Source of the DNA: Streptomyces durocortorensis
Lineage (GTDB): Bacteria > Actinomycetota > Actinomycetes > Streptomycetales > Streptomycetaceae
Length of the DNA: 64,000 nucleotides
Direction of reading: 5' to 3'
NCBI RefSeq assembly: GCF_031760065.1
Contig: NZ_CP134500.1
Span: 992,001 to 1,056,000 of the forward strand
A program made the translations under genes and the position numbers. This document shows positions 27,808-37,956 of the stretch, piece after piece. A model generated the notes under the pieces. The model had not been told where the DNA came from and did not search any database. It worked only from the letters and a program-made list of their open reading frames with translations. Each line of letters opens with the position of its first letter. Positions within the stretch are counted from its first letter, which is position 1.

Positions 27808-30320
27808 CTACGCCCCGCGCAGCACCGCGCCCGTGCGCTCGGCGGCCAGGGCCACCGCGCTGTCGCGGGCGGCCGAGGCCTCCTCCACGGTCAGCGTGCG
27901 GTCGGCGGCGCGGAAGCGCAGCGCGTACGCCAGGGACTTGTTGCCCTCGCCGATCTGCTCGCCGGTGAAGACGTCGAACAGCCGCAGCGATTCGAGGAGT
28001 TCACCCGCGCCCTCGCGCAGCGCCCGCTCCACGTCGGCGGCCGGGACGTCCCCGGCGACGACGAGGGCGACGTCCTGGGTCGCCACCGGGAAGGTGGAGA
28101 TCCGGGGCGCCTGGAGCGCTCCGTCGACGGCCTGCTCCAGGACGTCGAGCTCGATCTCGGCGGCACAGGTCCGCTCGGGCAGGTGGAGCGCCTTGATGAC
28201 GCGCGGGTGCAGTTCGCCCGCGTGTCCGAGGAGGGTCTCCTCGCCGTTCACGGTGACGTACAGCGCGGCGCAGCGGCCCGGGTGCCACGGGGCGTGCTGG
28301 TCGGCGCGGACGACGACCTCGACACCGGCCTCCGCGGCGATCGAGCGGGCGGCCTCGACGGCGTCCGCCCAGGTCGCCGGGGTGCCCTTGCCCCACCAGC
28401 CGGCCTGCTCGCGGGCGCCCGCGAGAACGACGGCGGCGCGGCGCGGCTGACGCGGCAGGGCCGCGTTCAGTCCGGCGATCTCCTCGTCGGTGGGGCGGCG
28501 GTCGACGGGCAGCCGGACAGCCTGGGTCTCCTCGCCGGTGGGCCGGAAGACCAGGCCCGTCTCGAAGAGCGCGAGGTCGTGGCTGCCGCGGCCGTCGTTG
28601 CGCCGCAGTGCGCCGAGGAGGCCCGGCAGCAGCGTCGTGCGCAGCGACGGCTCCTCGTCGGAGATCGGGTTGACGAGCTTGACCGTGCGGCGGCGCGCGT
28701 CATCCGCCTCCAGGCCCAGCTGGTCCAGGACCGCGTCGCCGATGAACGGGTAGCTCAGCGCCTCGACGTACCCGGCTCCGGCCAGCACCCGGCCGATGCG
28801 GCGGTGGAGCCGCTGGCGGTCGGTGAGACCGCGGCCGGAGGGGGGCGTCGGCAGGGTGGAGGGCAGGTTCTCGTAGCCCTCCAGCCGGATGACCTCTTCG
28901 GCGAGGTCGTTCGGCTCGTTCAGGTCGGGCCGCCAGGACGGGACGGTGACGATCAGCTCGTCCTGCCCGTAGACGTCGCAGCCGACCTGCTGGAGGCGGC
29001 GGACGACGGTCTCGCGGCCGTACTCCACACCGGCGACCTTGTCCGGGTGGTTCGCCGGCATGGCGATGGTGCGGGGCGCGTGGGGCGCGGTGATCTCGGT
29101 GACCCCGGCCTCGGCGGTGCCGCCCGCGAGCAGGACCAGCAGGTCGACGGTGCGCTGCGCCGCTGCTGCGGCGGCCTGCGGGTCGACGCCGCGCTCGAAG
29201 CGCTTGGACGCCTCGGAGGACAGCTTGTGGCGGCGCGCGGTGCGGGCGATCGAGATCGCGTCGAAGTGCGCGGCCTCGATGACGACCTCGGTGGTGAGGG
29301 CGTGCTCGCCGTCCGCGTCGGCGATCTCGGTGTTGGCGCCGCCCATGACGCCCGCGAGGCCGATCGGCCCGCGGTTGTCGGTGATGACCAGGTCCTCGGC
29401 GTCCAGCACGCGCACGGTGCCGTCAAGGGTGGTGAGCTTCTCGCCCTGCTGGGCGCGGCGCACACCGATGGGGCCTTCGACCCGGGTGCGGTCGTAGGCG
29501 TGCAGCGGCTGGCCGAGCTCCAGCATCACGTAGTTGGTGATGTCGACCGCCAGCGAGATGGGCCGCATCCCGGCCTTCTGGAGGCGGCGCTGCAGCCAGA
29601 TCGGGGAGCGGGCCTCGGGCTGGAGCCCGGTGACGGTACGGGCGGTGAAGCGGTCGCAGCCGATCGGGTCGGAGATCTGGACCGGGTAGCCGTACGCGTT
29701 GGGCGCGGGCACGTCCAGCAGCGCCGGGTCGCGCAGCGGCAGCCCGTAGGCGGTCGCGGTCTCGCGGGCGACACCGCGCATCGAGAGGCAGTAGCCCCGG
29801 TCCGGGGTGACGGCGATGTCGAGGACCTCGTCGACGAGCTGGAGCAGCTCGATCGCGTCGGTGCCGACCTCGTGCTCCGGCGGCAGCACGATGATGCCGT
29901 GCGTTCCGTCGTCGCCCATGCCCAGCTCGTCGGTGGAGCAGATCATGCCGTGGGAGGTCTTGCCGTACGTCTTGCGGGCGGCGATCGCGAAGTCGCCGGG
30001 CAGGACAGCGCCCGGGAGGACCACGACGACCTTGTCGCCGACCGAGAAGTTACGGGCGCCGCAGACGATCTCCTGCGGTTCGCCGGTGCCGTTGGCGGTG
30101 CCGACGTCGACGGTGCAGAAGCGGATGGGCTTTTTGAAGCCCTCCAGCTCCTCGATGGTCAGGACCTGTCCGACGACCAGGGGGCCCTTGAGGCCCGCAC
30201 CGATCTGCTCGACGGTCTCGACCTCAAGGCCGACGGAGACGAGCTTGGCCTGTACATCACGGCCGGTCTCCGTCGCCGGCAGGTCGACGTACTCCCGCAG
30301 CCAGGAAAGCGGGACGCGCA

Positions 30321-30321
<1 letters not shown>
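27808..30321 (-). CDS. pheT: Phenylalanyl-tRNA synthetase beta subunit
   Basis: An 837-aa beta chain of the alpha2-beta2 PheRS. Domains in order: N-terminal [15 protein letters not shown]; an OB-fold tRNA-binding domain (about 40-160, with VVCGARN-like [19 protein letters not shown]); a B3/B4 editing domain (about 215-395, with [18 protein letters not shown]); B5 (about 400-500); a catalytic-like core ([20 protein letters not shown]); and the C-terminal anticodon-binding domain ([20 protein letters not shown]). ATG overlaps the pheS stop by one base. Full length. Confidence 0.96.
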
Positions 30322-31541
<1,220 letters not shown>

Positions 31542-31629
31542 AAGGCCGCAGGACGGTCGGGGAGCCCGTGGGCTGCTCACACCCTCCCGTCGCCCACCAC
31601 CACCCTGCCTGATTGCTGCGCAAACCCCT

Positions 31630-32790
31630 CTACTTCAGATAGGCGGGCATGCTCACAGGCAGAATAAATCGGAACTCGGCTCCGCCGCCGGGCCCCCGGT
31701 CGACGGTGATGGTGCCGCCGTGGGCCTCGACGATGCCCTTGACGATATAGAGCCCGAGGCCCGTGCCGCCGCGCTTGCTCCCCCGCCAGAAGCGGGTGAA
31801 GACACGGCCCATCGACTCCTCGGGGATGCCGGGGCCCTCGTCGCTCACGGTGACAGCCGTTCCCATCTCGTCGCTCGTCCCCGGCGCGGGTGCCGGGGCG
31901 ATCTCAATGGTGACGGTTCCCTCGCCGTGGCGCACCGCGTTTTCCAGGAGGTTGCCAAGGACCTGGTCGACCTTGTCGGGGTCGGCCCAGAGGGCGGGCA
32001 GCGGCCCCCCGGCGCGGACACGGAAGCGTTCGGGAGCCTGGCCGCCCGTGATCAGGCCCTGGACGTGGCGGGCGACGGCGGCGGAGACGTCGACGGGCTG
32101 GCGGCGCAGCTCCAGCCTCCCGGAGTCGATCCGGGAGATGTCGAGCAGTTCCGCGATGAGCCGGGTGACCCGCCCGGCGTCCGCGTCGACGGTCTCCAGC
32201 ATCAGCCGCTTCTGGTCGTCGGTGAACCGCTCCCACTTGGCGAGGAGGGTGGCGGTGAACCCTTTGACGGAGGTCAGCGGGGAGCGCAGTTCATGGGCGA
32301 CGGTCGCGATCAGCTCGGCGTGGCTGCGTTCGGTACGCCGACGGGCCTCGGTGCCGCGCAGCGAGACCACCACCCGGCGCACGGGCCCGGTGGGCGTCTC
32401 GCGTACGTAGCGGGCGGAGACGAGGACCTCGCGGCCGCCGGGGAGCAGCAGATTGCGCTCAGGCTGGCCGCTGCGGGTGGCGAGACCGCCGTACGGGTCG
32501 GTCAGCGGCCACCAGCGCTTGCCCTTGAGGTCCTCCAGCGGGAGAGCCGCGTCCAGGGGGCGGCCGATCGCGTCGGCGCGGGAGGTGTCGGTGATGCGGG
32601 AGGCGGCGGCGTTGAAGCAGATGACGCGCCCGCTCTCGTCGGCGACGACGAGAGCGTCGGGGAGATCGTCCGGGTCGATCCCGAAGCCGTCGAGGCCGTC
32701 CGGACCCGTCTTCGCGCCGTCCGGGTCCTCGCCCGCGGCGCTTACGACGGCGGTGTGCGCCGGTCGCGGCGAGCTCATGCCGACAGCCAT
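31630..32790 (-). CDS. Cytoplasmic PAS-domain sensor histidine kinase (orphan)
   Basis: A 386-aa kinase without membrane segments. A PAS domain occupies about 45-150 (LPDALVVADESGRVICFNAA), HisKA about 155-225 with H-box TVAHELRSPLTSVKGF, and HATPase_c about 265-380 with N-box NLLENAVRHG, DEGPGIPEES and GGTGLGLYIVKGI. No response regulator is next to it. ATG 32790 was taken; ATG 32778 is an alternative. It lies between the SpoU/TrmH gene and pheS, all on the minus strand. Signal unknown. Confidence 0.88.
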   Translation of the reverse strand: MAVGMSSPRPAHTAVVSAAGEDPDGAKTGPDGLDGFGIDPDDLPDALVVADESGRVICFNAAASRITDTSRADAIGRPLDAALPLEDLKGKRWWPLTDPYGGLATRSGQPERNLLLPGGREVLVSARYVRETPTGPVRRVVVSLRGTEARRRTERSHAELIATVAHELRSPLTSVKGFTATLLAKWERFTDDQKRLMLETVDADAGRVTRLIAELLDISRIDSGRLELRRQPVDVSAAVARHVQGLITGGQAPERFRVRAGGPLPALWADPDKVDQVLGNLLENAVRHGEGTVTIEIAPAPAPGTSDEMGTAVTVSDEGPGIPEESMGRVFTRFWRGSKRGGTGLGLYIVKGIVEAHGGTITVDRGPGGGAEFRFILPVSMPAYLK

Positions 32791-32952
32791 ATTCCCGTAT
32801 CCCCACCTCTCGAACCGGTGCAGTGGGCCCCCGAGTTCGTCACCCTACTAGCCGCCGGTGAACCGGCGACACCCTGTGGGGGCGCGGACAGGAGTGCGCC
32901 GGTGGGCGGGGCGCGGGATTGGCCGGGATCGTACGCTGACGGGCCGTCGGGG

Positions 32953-32980
32953 CGCTGCTCCGGCGGGGGCCGGAGCAGCG
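32953..32980 (-). terminator. Terminator after the rRNA methyltransferase gene
   Basis: CGCTGCTCCGG (32953-32963) pairs with CCGGAGCAGCG (32970-32980), with a 6-base loop, 13 bases past the stop. Confidence 0.7.
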
Positions 32981-32993
32981 GGCGGATGCTCCG

Positions 32994-33839
32994 TTACGCG
33001 CCGGGGGCGCGCCGCGGCCGCTGCGCGCGGGCGGAGGCGTAGAGGCAGACGGCGGCCGCGGTGGCGAGGTTGAGGCTCTCCGCCTTGCCGTGGATCGGGA
33101 CCCGGACGACGGCGTCGGCGAGCGCGCGGGTCTCCTCGGGCAGCCCCCAGGCCTCGTTGCCGAAGACCCAGGCGGTGGGGCCGCCCATGGTGCCCGCGTC
33201 CAGTTCGTCGTCCAGGTCGTCGGCCCCGGCCCCGTCGGCGGCGAGGATGCGCACCCCGGCGTCGCGGAGCCCCTGCACGGCCTGTTCGACGGGCACGCCG
33301 ACGGCGACGGGCAGATGGTAGAGCGAACCGACCGAGGCGCGCACCGACTTGGGGTTGTAGAGGTCGACGGATGCGTCGGTCAGGACCACGGCGTCCGCGC
33401 CCGCCGCGTCGGCGCAGCGCAGTACCGTACCGGCGTTCCCGGGGTCGCGGACGTTGGCCAGAACCGCCACCAGGGTGGGCTTCGCGTCCAGGATCTCCTG
33501 GAACGGGGAGTCCAGGAAGCGGCAGACGCCGATCAGGCCCTGCGGGGTGACGGTCTGCGAGACGTCGGCGAGGACGTCGTCGCCGGCCAGGTGGACCCGG
33601 GCCCCCGCCGCGTGGGCCGCCTCGACGATGTCGGCGTACCGGTCGGCGGCCTCGGGGGTGGCGAACAGCTCGATCAGGGTCGGCTCGCCGTCGCCGCCCC
33701 GGTGCGCCGCGGCCTCGCGTACGGCCTGCGGCCCCTCGGCGATGAACCGGCGCTCCTTGCCGCGGAAGTTCCGTCTGGCCAGCCGGCGGGCGGCGGCGAC
33801 GCGCGGGGAACGCGGGGAGATCAGTTCGGGGGTGCCCAT
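32994..33839 (-). CDS. SpoU/TrmH-family RNA 2'-O-methyltransferase
   Basis: A 281-aa knotted SPOUT enzyme, probably a 23S rRNA ribose methyltransferase. An N-terminal substrate-binding domain (NFRGKERRFIAEGPQAVREA) precedes the SpoU core with its three motifs: LANVRDPGNAGTVLRCADAA, WVFGNEAWGLPEE and HGKAESLNLATAAAVCLYAS. These form the trefoil knot that binds S-adenosylmethionine. ATG 33839 has GAGAGG upstream. The neighbouring ribosomal-protein operon fits a role in ribosome biogenesis; the exact nucleotide target is unknown. Confidence 0.88.
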   Translation of the reverse strand: MGTPELISPRSPRVAAARRLARRNFRGKERRFIAEGPQAVREAAAHRGGDGEPTLIELFATPEAADRYADIVEAAHAAGARVHLAGDDVLADVSQTVTPQGLIGVCRFLDSPFQEILDAKPTLVAVLANVRDPGNAGTVLRCADAAGADAVVLTDASVDLYNPKSVRASVGSLYHLPVAVGVPVEQAVQGLRDAGVRILAADGAGADDLDDELDAGTMGGPTAWVFGNEAWGLPEETRALADAVVRVPIHGKAESLNLATAAAVCLYASARAQRPRRAPGA

Positions 33840-33890
33840 GGTCGGCGGCGAGCCTCTCTGCGTACGGCGGTGGGGGTCGGCGGCAACGCA

Positions 33891-33925
33891 CCGGACCCGC
33901 AGGCGGCGTGCGCCTGCGGGTCCGG
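33891..33925 (-). terminator. Terminator of infC-rpmI-rplT
   Basis: Perfect 15-bp stem, 33891-33905 with 33911-33925, with a 5-base loop, 27 bases beyond the rplT stop. Confidence 0.88.
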
Positions 33926-33952
33926 TTCGCGTACCTGGAAGGAGCGCCTGGG

Positions 33953-34336
33953 TCAGGCGGCCTTCGGGGCGTTGACGTCGCTCGGGAGGGCCTTCTGAGC
34001 GACCTCGACGAGGGCGGCGAACGCGTTGGCGTCGTTGACCGCGAGCTCGGCGAGGATCTTGCGGTCCACCTCGATGTTGGCGGCCTTCAGACCCTGGATG
34101 AGGCGGTTGTACGTCATGCCGTTCTGGCGGGCAGCGGCGTTGATGCGCTGGATCCACAGCTGACGGAAGTCGCCCTTGCGCTTCTTGCGGTCGTTGTAGT
34201 TGTAGACCAGGGAGTGGGTGACCTGCTCCTTGGCCTTGCGGTACAGGCGCGAGCGCTGACCGCGGTAGCCGCTGGCGGCTTCGAGGATTGCCCGGCGCTT
34301 CTTGTGGGCGTTGACTGCCCGCTTGACGCGTGCCAC
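33953..34336 (-). CDS. rplT: Ribosomal protein L20
   Basis: A 127-aa large-subunit protein binding 23S rRNA early in assembly. [20 protein letters not shown] and [20 protein letters not shown] are standard L20 blocks. Last gene of infC-rpmI-rplT. In other bacteria L20 represses this operon by binding leader RNA, so it is a candidate regulator of the leader upstream of infC. Confidence 0.97.
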   Translation of the reverse strand: MARVKRAVNAHKKRRAILEAASGYRGQRSRLYRKAKEQVTHSLVYNYNDRKKRKGDFRQLWIQRINAAARQNGMTYNRLIQGLKAANIEVDRKILAELAVNDANAFAALVEVAQKALPSDVNAPKAA

Positions 34337-34443
34337 TTGTTAACTCCTTGTAGCGGGGCCGTGGGTGTCCTCACACGGCCCGGAAACGAATTGGTCCCGG
34401 TGTGATCGAGGTCGTGCCTCCGGGGCGAGCCGGAGGCCGGACC

Positions 34444-34638
34444 TCACTTGCCGAGAAGCTTCTTGATCTTCTTGGCGTCGGCCGGAGCCACGACGACCGT
34501 GCCGGTCAGCGAGCGGGTCTTCTTGGACGACTTGTGCTCAAGAAGGTGGCGCTTGCCGGCCCTCTCGCGGAGCACCTTGCCGGAACCGGTGATCTTGAAG
34601 CGCTTGCTGGCACCGCTGTGCGTCTTGTTCTTCGGCAT
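34444..34638 (-). CDS. rpmI: Ribosomal protein L35
   Basis: A 64-aa basic protein, [20 protein letters not shown] through to KKIKKLLGK, the complete L35 family length. Middle gene of the operon, 107 bases before rplT and 120 bases after infC. Confidence 0.96.
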   Translation of the reverse strand: MPKNKTHSGASKRFKITGSGKVLRERAGKRHLLEHKSSKKTRSLTGTVVVAPADAKKIKKLLGK

Positions 34639-34758
34639 CGCGCCGTTCTCTCCTCGTCAGTGGCGCCCCTCACGGTGCGGGGCACCGGACAGCAGGGGCG
34701 TCAGATCTCTATGGGATTCCGGGGGGACCCGGGGCCGCCTGGATGGCAGCCCCTGAGG

Positions 34759-35418
34759 TCACGCCTCGGAAGGTGTCTCGGCCGGAGCCTCGGCCGCGTC
34801 GGCCGGAGCCTCGGCGGTGTCGCCCTGGGACGGTGCGTCGGACGAACCCTGACGCTCCGCCTTGCGGGCGGCCTGGGCCTCACGGGCTTCGGCCATGGCT
34901 TCGGTCTTCTTCTTGTGCGGGCCCAGAACCATGATCATGTTCCGGCCGTCCTGCTTCGGGTTCGACTCGATGAAGCCGAGGTCCTCGACATCCGAAGCGA
35001 GACGCTGAAGCAGTCGGAAGCCCAGCTCGGGGCGGGACTGCTCACGACCACGGAACATGATCGTGATCTTGACCTTGTCGCCCTGCTTGAGGAACCGGAC
35101 GACATGACCCTTCTTGGTGTCATAGTCGTGCGGGTCGATCTTCGGCCGGAGCTTCATCTCCTTGATGACCGTGTGCGCCTGGTTCTTGCGCGCCTCACGG
35201 GCCTTCATGGCCGACTCGTACTTGAACTTCCCGTAGTCCATGAGCTTGCACACGGGCGGACGGGCGGTCGCCGCCACCTCGACCAGGTCGAGGTCGTACT
35301 CCTGTGCGAGCTCCAGGGCCTTGGCAAGCGGAACAATCCCGACCTGCTCGCCGCTGGGACCGACAAGTCGCACCTCGGGAACGCGAATCCTGTCGTTGAT
35401 GCGGGGCTCGGCGCTGAT
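34759..35418 (-). CDS. infC: Translation initiation factor IF-3, with an apparent ATC start
   Basis: Binds the 30S subunit, prevents subunit joining and proof-reads start codons. An N-domain ([35 protein letters not shown]), linker and C-domain ([34 protein letters not shown]) are all present, plus a C-terminal Ala/Glu-rich tail of about 40 residues. The family N-terminus SAEPRIND lies upstream of the first GTG (35373). Reading it in frame starts at ATC (35418-35416), four bases after AGGAGG. IF-3 genes elsewhere use AUU or AUC starts for autoregulation, so ATC is the best call. A GTG start would remove the conserved RIND helix. Confidence 0.88.
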   Translation of the reverse strand: MSAEPRINDRIRVPEVRLVGPSGEQVGIVPLAKALELAQEYDLDLVEVAATARPPVCKLMDYGKFKYESAMKAREARKNQAHTVIKEMKLRPKIDPHDYDTKKGHVVRFLKQGDKVKITIMFRGREQSRPELGFRLLQRLASDVEDLGFIESNPKQDGRNMIMVLGPHKKKTEAMAEAREAQAARKAERQGSSDAPSQGDTAEAPADAAEAPAETPSEA

Positions 35419-35708
35419 GGATCCTCCTCGGTAGCACCACGCGACCGCCTGGCAGACAGCCGCGTAACGTCTGTTTCGTCAAGACCAACCGAGCCGGAAG
35501 CACAAAAATGCCCCGGACGGGACACAGGCGGGGCTCCAGGAACTACCGGAACACCGCCGCGGTGAACCGCGGGGCTATCGGGCGGGCCCATCGTCCGTAC
35601 GGAACGATGGTCGCCGCCTGACCGGTGACCCGCCGTCCTTCACGGACAGCCAGGTGGGAGATCGGAGCCTCCACTTGCGGGCCGGGCACATAGATGTCCG
35701 GCCGGTCG
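35419..35708 (-). promoter_or_regulatory. infC operon leader with terminator-like hairpin
   Basis: A possible -10 box TAGCCT (35721-35716) would start an RNA near 35708. The leader then contains a hairpin CCATCGT/ACGATGG (35588-35610), a CCGCGG-type hairpin near 35555-35575, and GCCCCG (35534-35529) pairing with CGGGGC (35515-35510) followed directly by ATTTTTG, the one U-rich hairpin tail seen in the window. The layout resembles attenuation leaders of ribosomal-protein operons. Confidence 0.55.
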
Positions 35709-35815
35709 TTGTACGAGGCTAGCACCCTGTGCACGCATGCGCTAATCCCGAGCCTTCCCCGTCGCCCCCGCCTCCCGCGCGCGGGAGGGCGATGGCCTGG
35801 CCTTATCGTGTGGGC

Positions 35816-36178
35816 ATGAGTGACGCGACCCCCAGCAGTGAGAACCCCGGCTTCGACGACATGGCCCGCGACATCGCGGAGGTCCCCGCGGTCGAGGTGA
35901 TCGTGACGGTCGCCGTCAACCTGATGAGCGCCGCCGCCGTCAAGCTCGGCCTGACCGAGGAGGGCGAGCTGCACAAGGACCTCGACGAGGCCCGCAAGCT
36001 GGTCCACGCGCTGGCCGGACTGCTGGACGCGAGCGCCACGGAGATCAGCACCTTCCACGCCTCGCCGCTGCGCGACGGCCTGAAGTCCCTCCAGCTGGCC
36101 TTCCGCGAGGCCTCGCTGGTACCGGACGACCCGGGCCAGGGTCCCGGCGAGAAGTACACCGGCCCGGTCTACGGCTAG
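35816..36178 (+). CDS. DUF1844 domain protein
   Basis: A 120-aa protein conserved in actinobacteria, function unknown: VEVIVTVAVNLMSAAAVKLG, DLDEARKLVHALAGLLDASA and LRDGLKSLQLAFREAS. It often neighbours infC or rplT. TATCGT lies six bases before ATG 35816 and there is no strong Shine-Dalgarno, so a leaderless transcript is likely. Confidence 0.85.
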   Translation: MSDATPSSENPGFDDMARDIAEVPAVEVIVTVAVNLMSAAAVKLGLTEEGELHKDLDEARKLVHALAGLLDASATEISTFHASPLRDGLKSLQLAFREASLVPDDPGQGPGEKYTGPVYG

Positions 36179-36205
36179 CCACCCCCCTCCCCGTACGCGC
36201 CCGTA

Positions 36206-36248
36206 CGCGAGAGCCCGCCGTCCCCCCGTGGGGCGGCGGGCTCTCGCG
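36206..36248. terminator. Bidirectional terminator between DUF1844 and aquaporin genes
   Basis: Perfect 15-bp stem, 36206-36220 with 36234-36248, enclosing a 13-base loop between convergent stops. Confidence 0.85.
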
Positions 36249-36275
36249 CGTGCGGCATCGGGGCCGGGCGGAGCC

Positions 36276-36998
36276 TCACAGGGCGTCCTCGGTCTCGGCG
36301 GCCTCTCCGGGCAGCGGGTTGGGGTGTGGGTGGGTCAGCCGGTGTACGTAGGCGGCGATCACCCCGCCGACGAGGGGCGCGACGATGAACAGCCAGAGCT
36401 GGGAGAGCGCTGCGCCGCCCGCGAAGAGCGCCGGGCCCAGGCTGCGCGCCGGGTTGACCGAGGTGCCGGTCAGCGGGATGCCCACGAGGTGGATCGCGGC
36501 GAACGCCAGACCGATGGGCAGTCCGCCGAAGCCTGTGATCGCGACCTTGCGGGTCACCGCGAGAACGACGTAGACGAGCAGGAACGTCAGCATCACCTCG
36601 GCGAGGAACGCGCCGCCGATGTTGATGCCGACGGCCGACCGGTCTTCGTAGCCGTTGGTGCCGAACTCGCCGCTGGTCTCCAGTCCCGGGATCTGCTTCG
36701 CGAGCAGGAAGAGCAGGGCCGCGCCGACGATCGCGCCGAGGAACTGGGCCGCCCAGCGCTCGACGGCGCTGCGGAGGTCGATCCGGCGGGCCATCAGCAT
36801 GCCGAGCGTCACCGCCGGGTTCACATGGCAGCCGGAGATCGGGCCGAGCGCGTAGGCCAGCGCGAGGAGGGTGAAGCCGAAGGCGAGGGCGATGCCCACC
36901 GTGCCCAGGTACTCGACGGCGACCACCGCGGACCCCACGGCGAAGAACACCAGCAGCAGGGTGCCGAGGAACTCTGACGCCACGATCCGCACGTTCAT
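36276..36998 (-). CDS. Aquaporin / MIP-family channel
   Basis: A 240-aa six-helix water or solute channel. The two half-helix motifs are HVNPAVTLG (about 58-66) and SVNPARSLG (about 181-189), both intact NPA boxes. The residue set around them (ISGCHVNPA, GTSVNPARS) is more like water-selective channels than glycerol facilitators. A Cys sits next to the first NPA. ATG 36998 follows GAGG. No operon partner. Confidence 0.93.
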   Translation of the reverse strand: MNVRIVASEFLGTLLLVFFAVGSAVVAVEYLGTVGIALAFGFTLLALAYALGPISGCHVNPAVTLGMLMARRIDLRSAVERWAAQFLGAIVGAALLFLLAKQIPGLETSGEFGTNGYEDRSAVGINIGGAFLAEVMLTFLLVYVVLAVTRKVAITGFGGLPIGLAFAAIHLVGIPLTGTSVNPARSLGPALFAGGAALSQLWLFIVAPLVGGVIAAYVHRLTHPHPNPLPGEAAETEDAL

Positions 36999-37103
36999 GC
37001 GACCACCTCGCGAGCTCGGTCGATTGTTCGGATTCCTCCGAATTTCTCGACAATTCTCACCGCGGCGGGCGCGTTGCGCGCGTCGGAGCCGGACGGCGGC
37101 CTC

Positions 37104-37832
37104 TCAGCGTGCGAACAGGGGCTCACCCGGAGTGTTCGTCCCGGCGGGCAGCAGAGCCAGGTCCAGCCCGTTCACCAGACGGGCCCGCAGGACCTCGCTG
37201 TCCGCCAGCGCCTCGCCGATGCGGCGGGCCGCCTCGGCGGGGACCGCGTCCGGCGCGAGGACGAGCGCGAGGGTGCCGTCGGCGCTGCCGGGCCCGAGGT
37301 GGGCGCGGACGACGGCGGGGTCGGCGGCGGCGATCTCCCGCACGGCCCCGATGACGGCGGGGTCCTGGAGCGGGTCGGTGCTGGTGCGGTTCTCGGCGAG
37401 GGCCAGGAGCGCCCGCCCGGACAGCTCGAAGGCGACGGGACCGGCGAGGTCCAGCACGACGGTGTCGGCCTTCTCGTGGGCGGCGGCCTGGAGCGCCTGG
37501 TGCAGCGGCACGGCGACGGGGCGCGCCTCCGGGTCCCAGCGGGCCAGCGAGTCCGTCGAGGTGAAGGCGGGCAGCGCGCGCCGGTCGCCCGCGTGGAGGG
37601 TCGGCACGGCCATGTCGCTGGTCTTCTCGCGCCGCAGCCCCTTCTCGTCCTCCTCGACCTCGCCGAGGACGGCGACGACGGGGACCAGGAGCCGGGCGTC
37701 GCGCAGGGCCGCGAGGACCGGGCCGACAGCGCTCCGGTCCCGGGACCAGGCCTCCAGTGCCCGGGTCAGGGCGGGGGATGCCGAGCCGTCGTCGTCGGAG
37801 AAACCGGAGTCCGGGATGTTCTTGAGCGCCAC
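37104..37832 (-). CDS. SseB-family protein
   Basis: A 242-aa soluble protein with an SseB-type N-terminal domain: ALRDARLLVPVVAVLGEVEE, DMAVPTLHAGDRRALPAFTS and STDSLARWDPEARPVAVPLH. The second half (LVLAPDAVPAEAARRIGEAL) is a separate alpha/beta part. Name from Salmonella SseB is by homology only; the actinobacterial function is unknown. GTG 37832 lies six bases after a TACCCT box, so it is probably leaderless. Confidence 0.8.
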   Translation of the reverse strand: MALKNIPDSGFSDDDGSASPALTRALEAWSRDRSAVGPVLAALRDARLLVPVVAVLGEVEEDEKGLRREKTSDMAVPTLHAGDRRALPAFTSTDSLARWDPEARPVAVPLHQALQAAAHEKADTVVLDLAGPVAFELSGRALLALAENRTSTDPLQDPAVIGAVREIAAADPAVVRAHLGPGSADGTLALVLAPDAVPAEAARRIGEALADSEVLRARLVNGLDLALLPAGTNTPGEPLFAR

Positions 37833-37956
37833 GGGACGAGGGTAGTACCTGGGGCTTCGCCGGTTGTCCGCAGGTCGCGCTGAGCGGAGATCGGGAGCTG
37901 TGCCCGTGCGCGCGACGGCGTGGGCCGATCGGGTGGGCGGAGGCGGTGTTGCTCGT

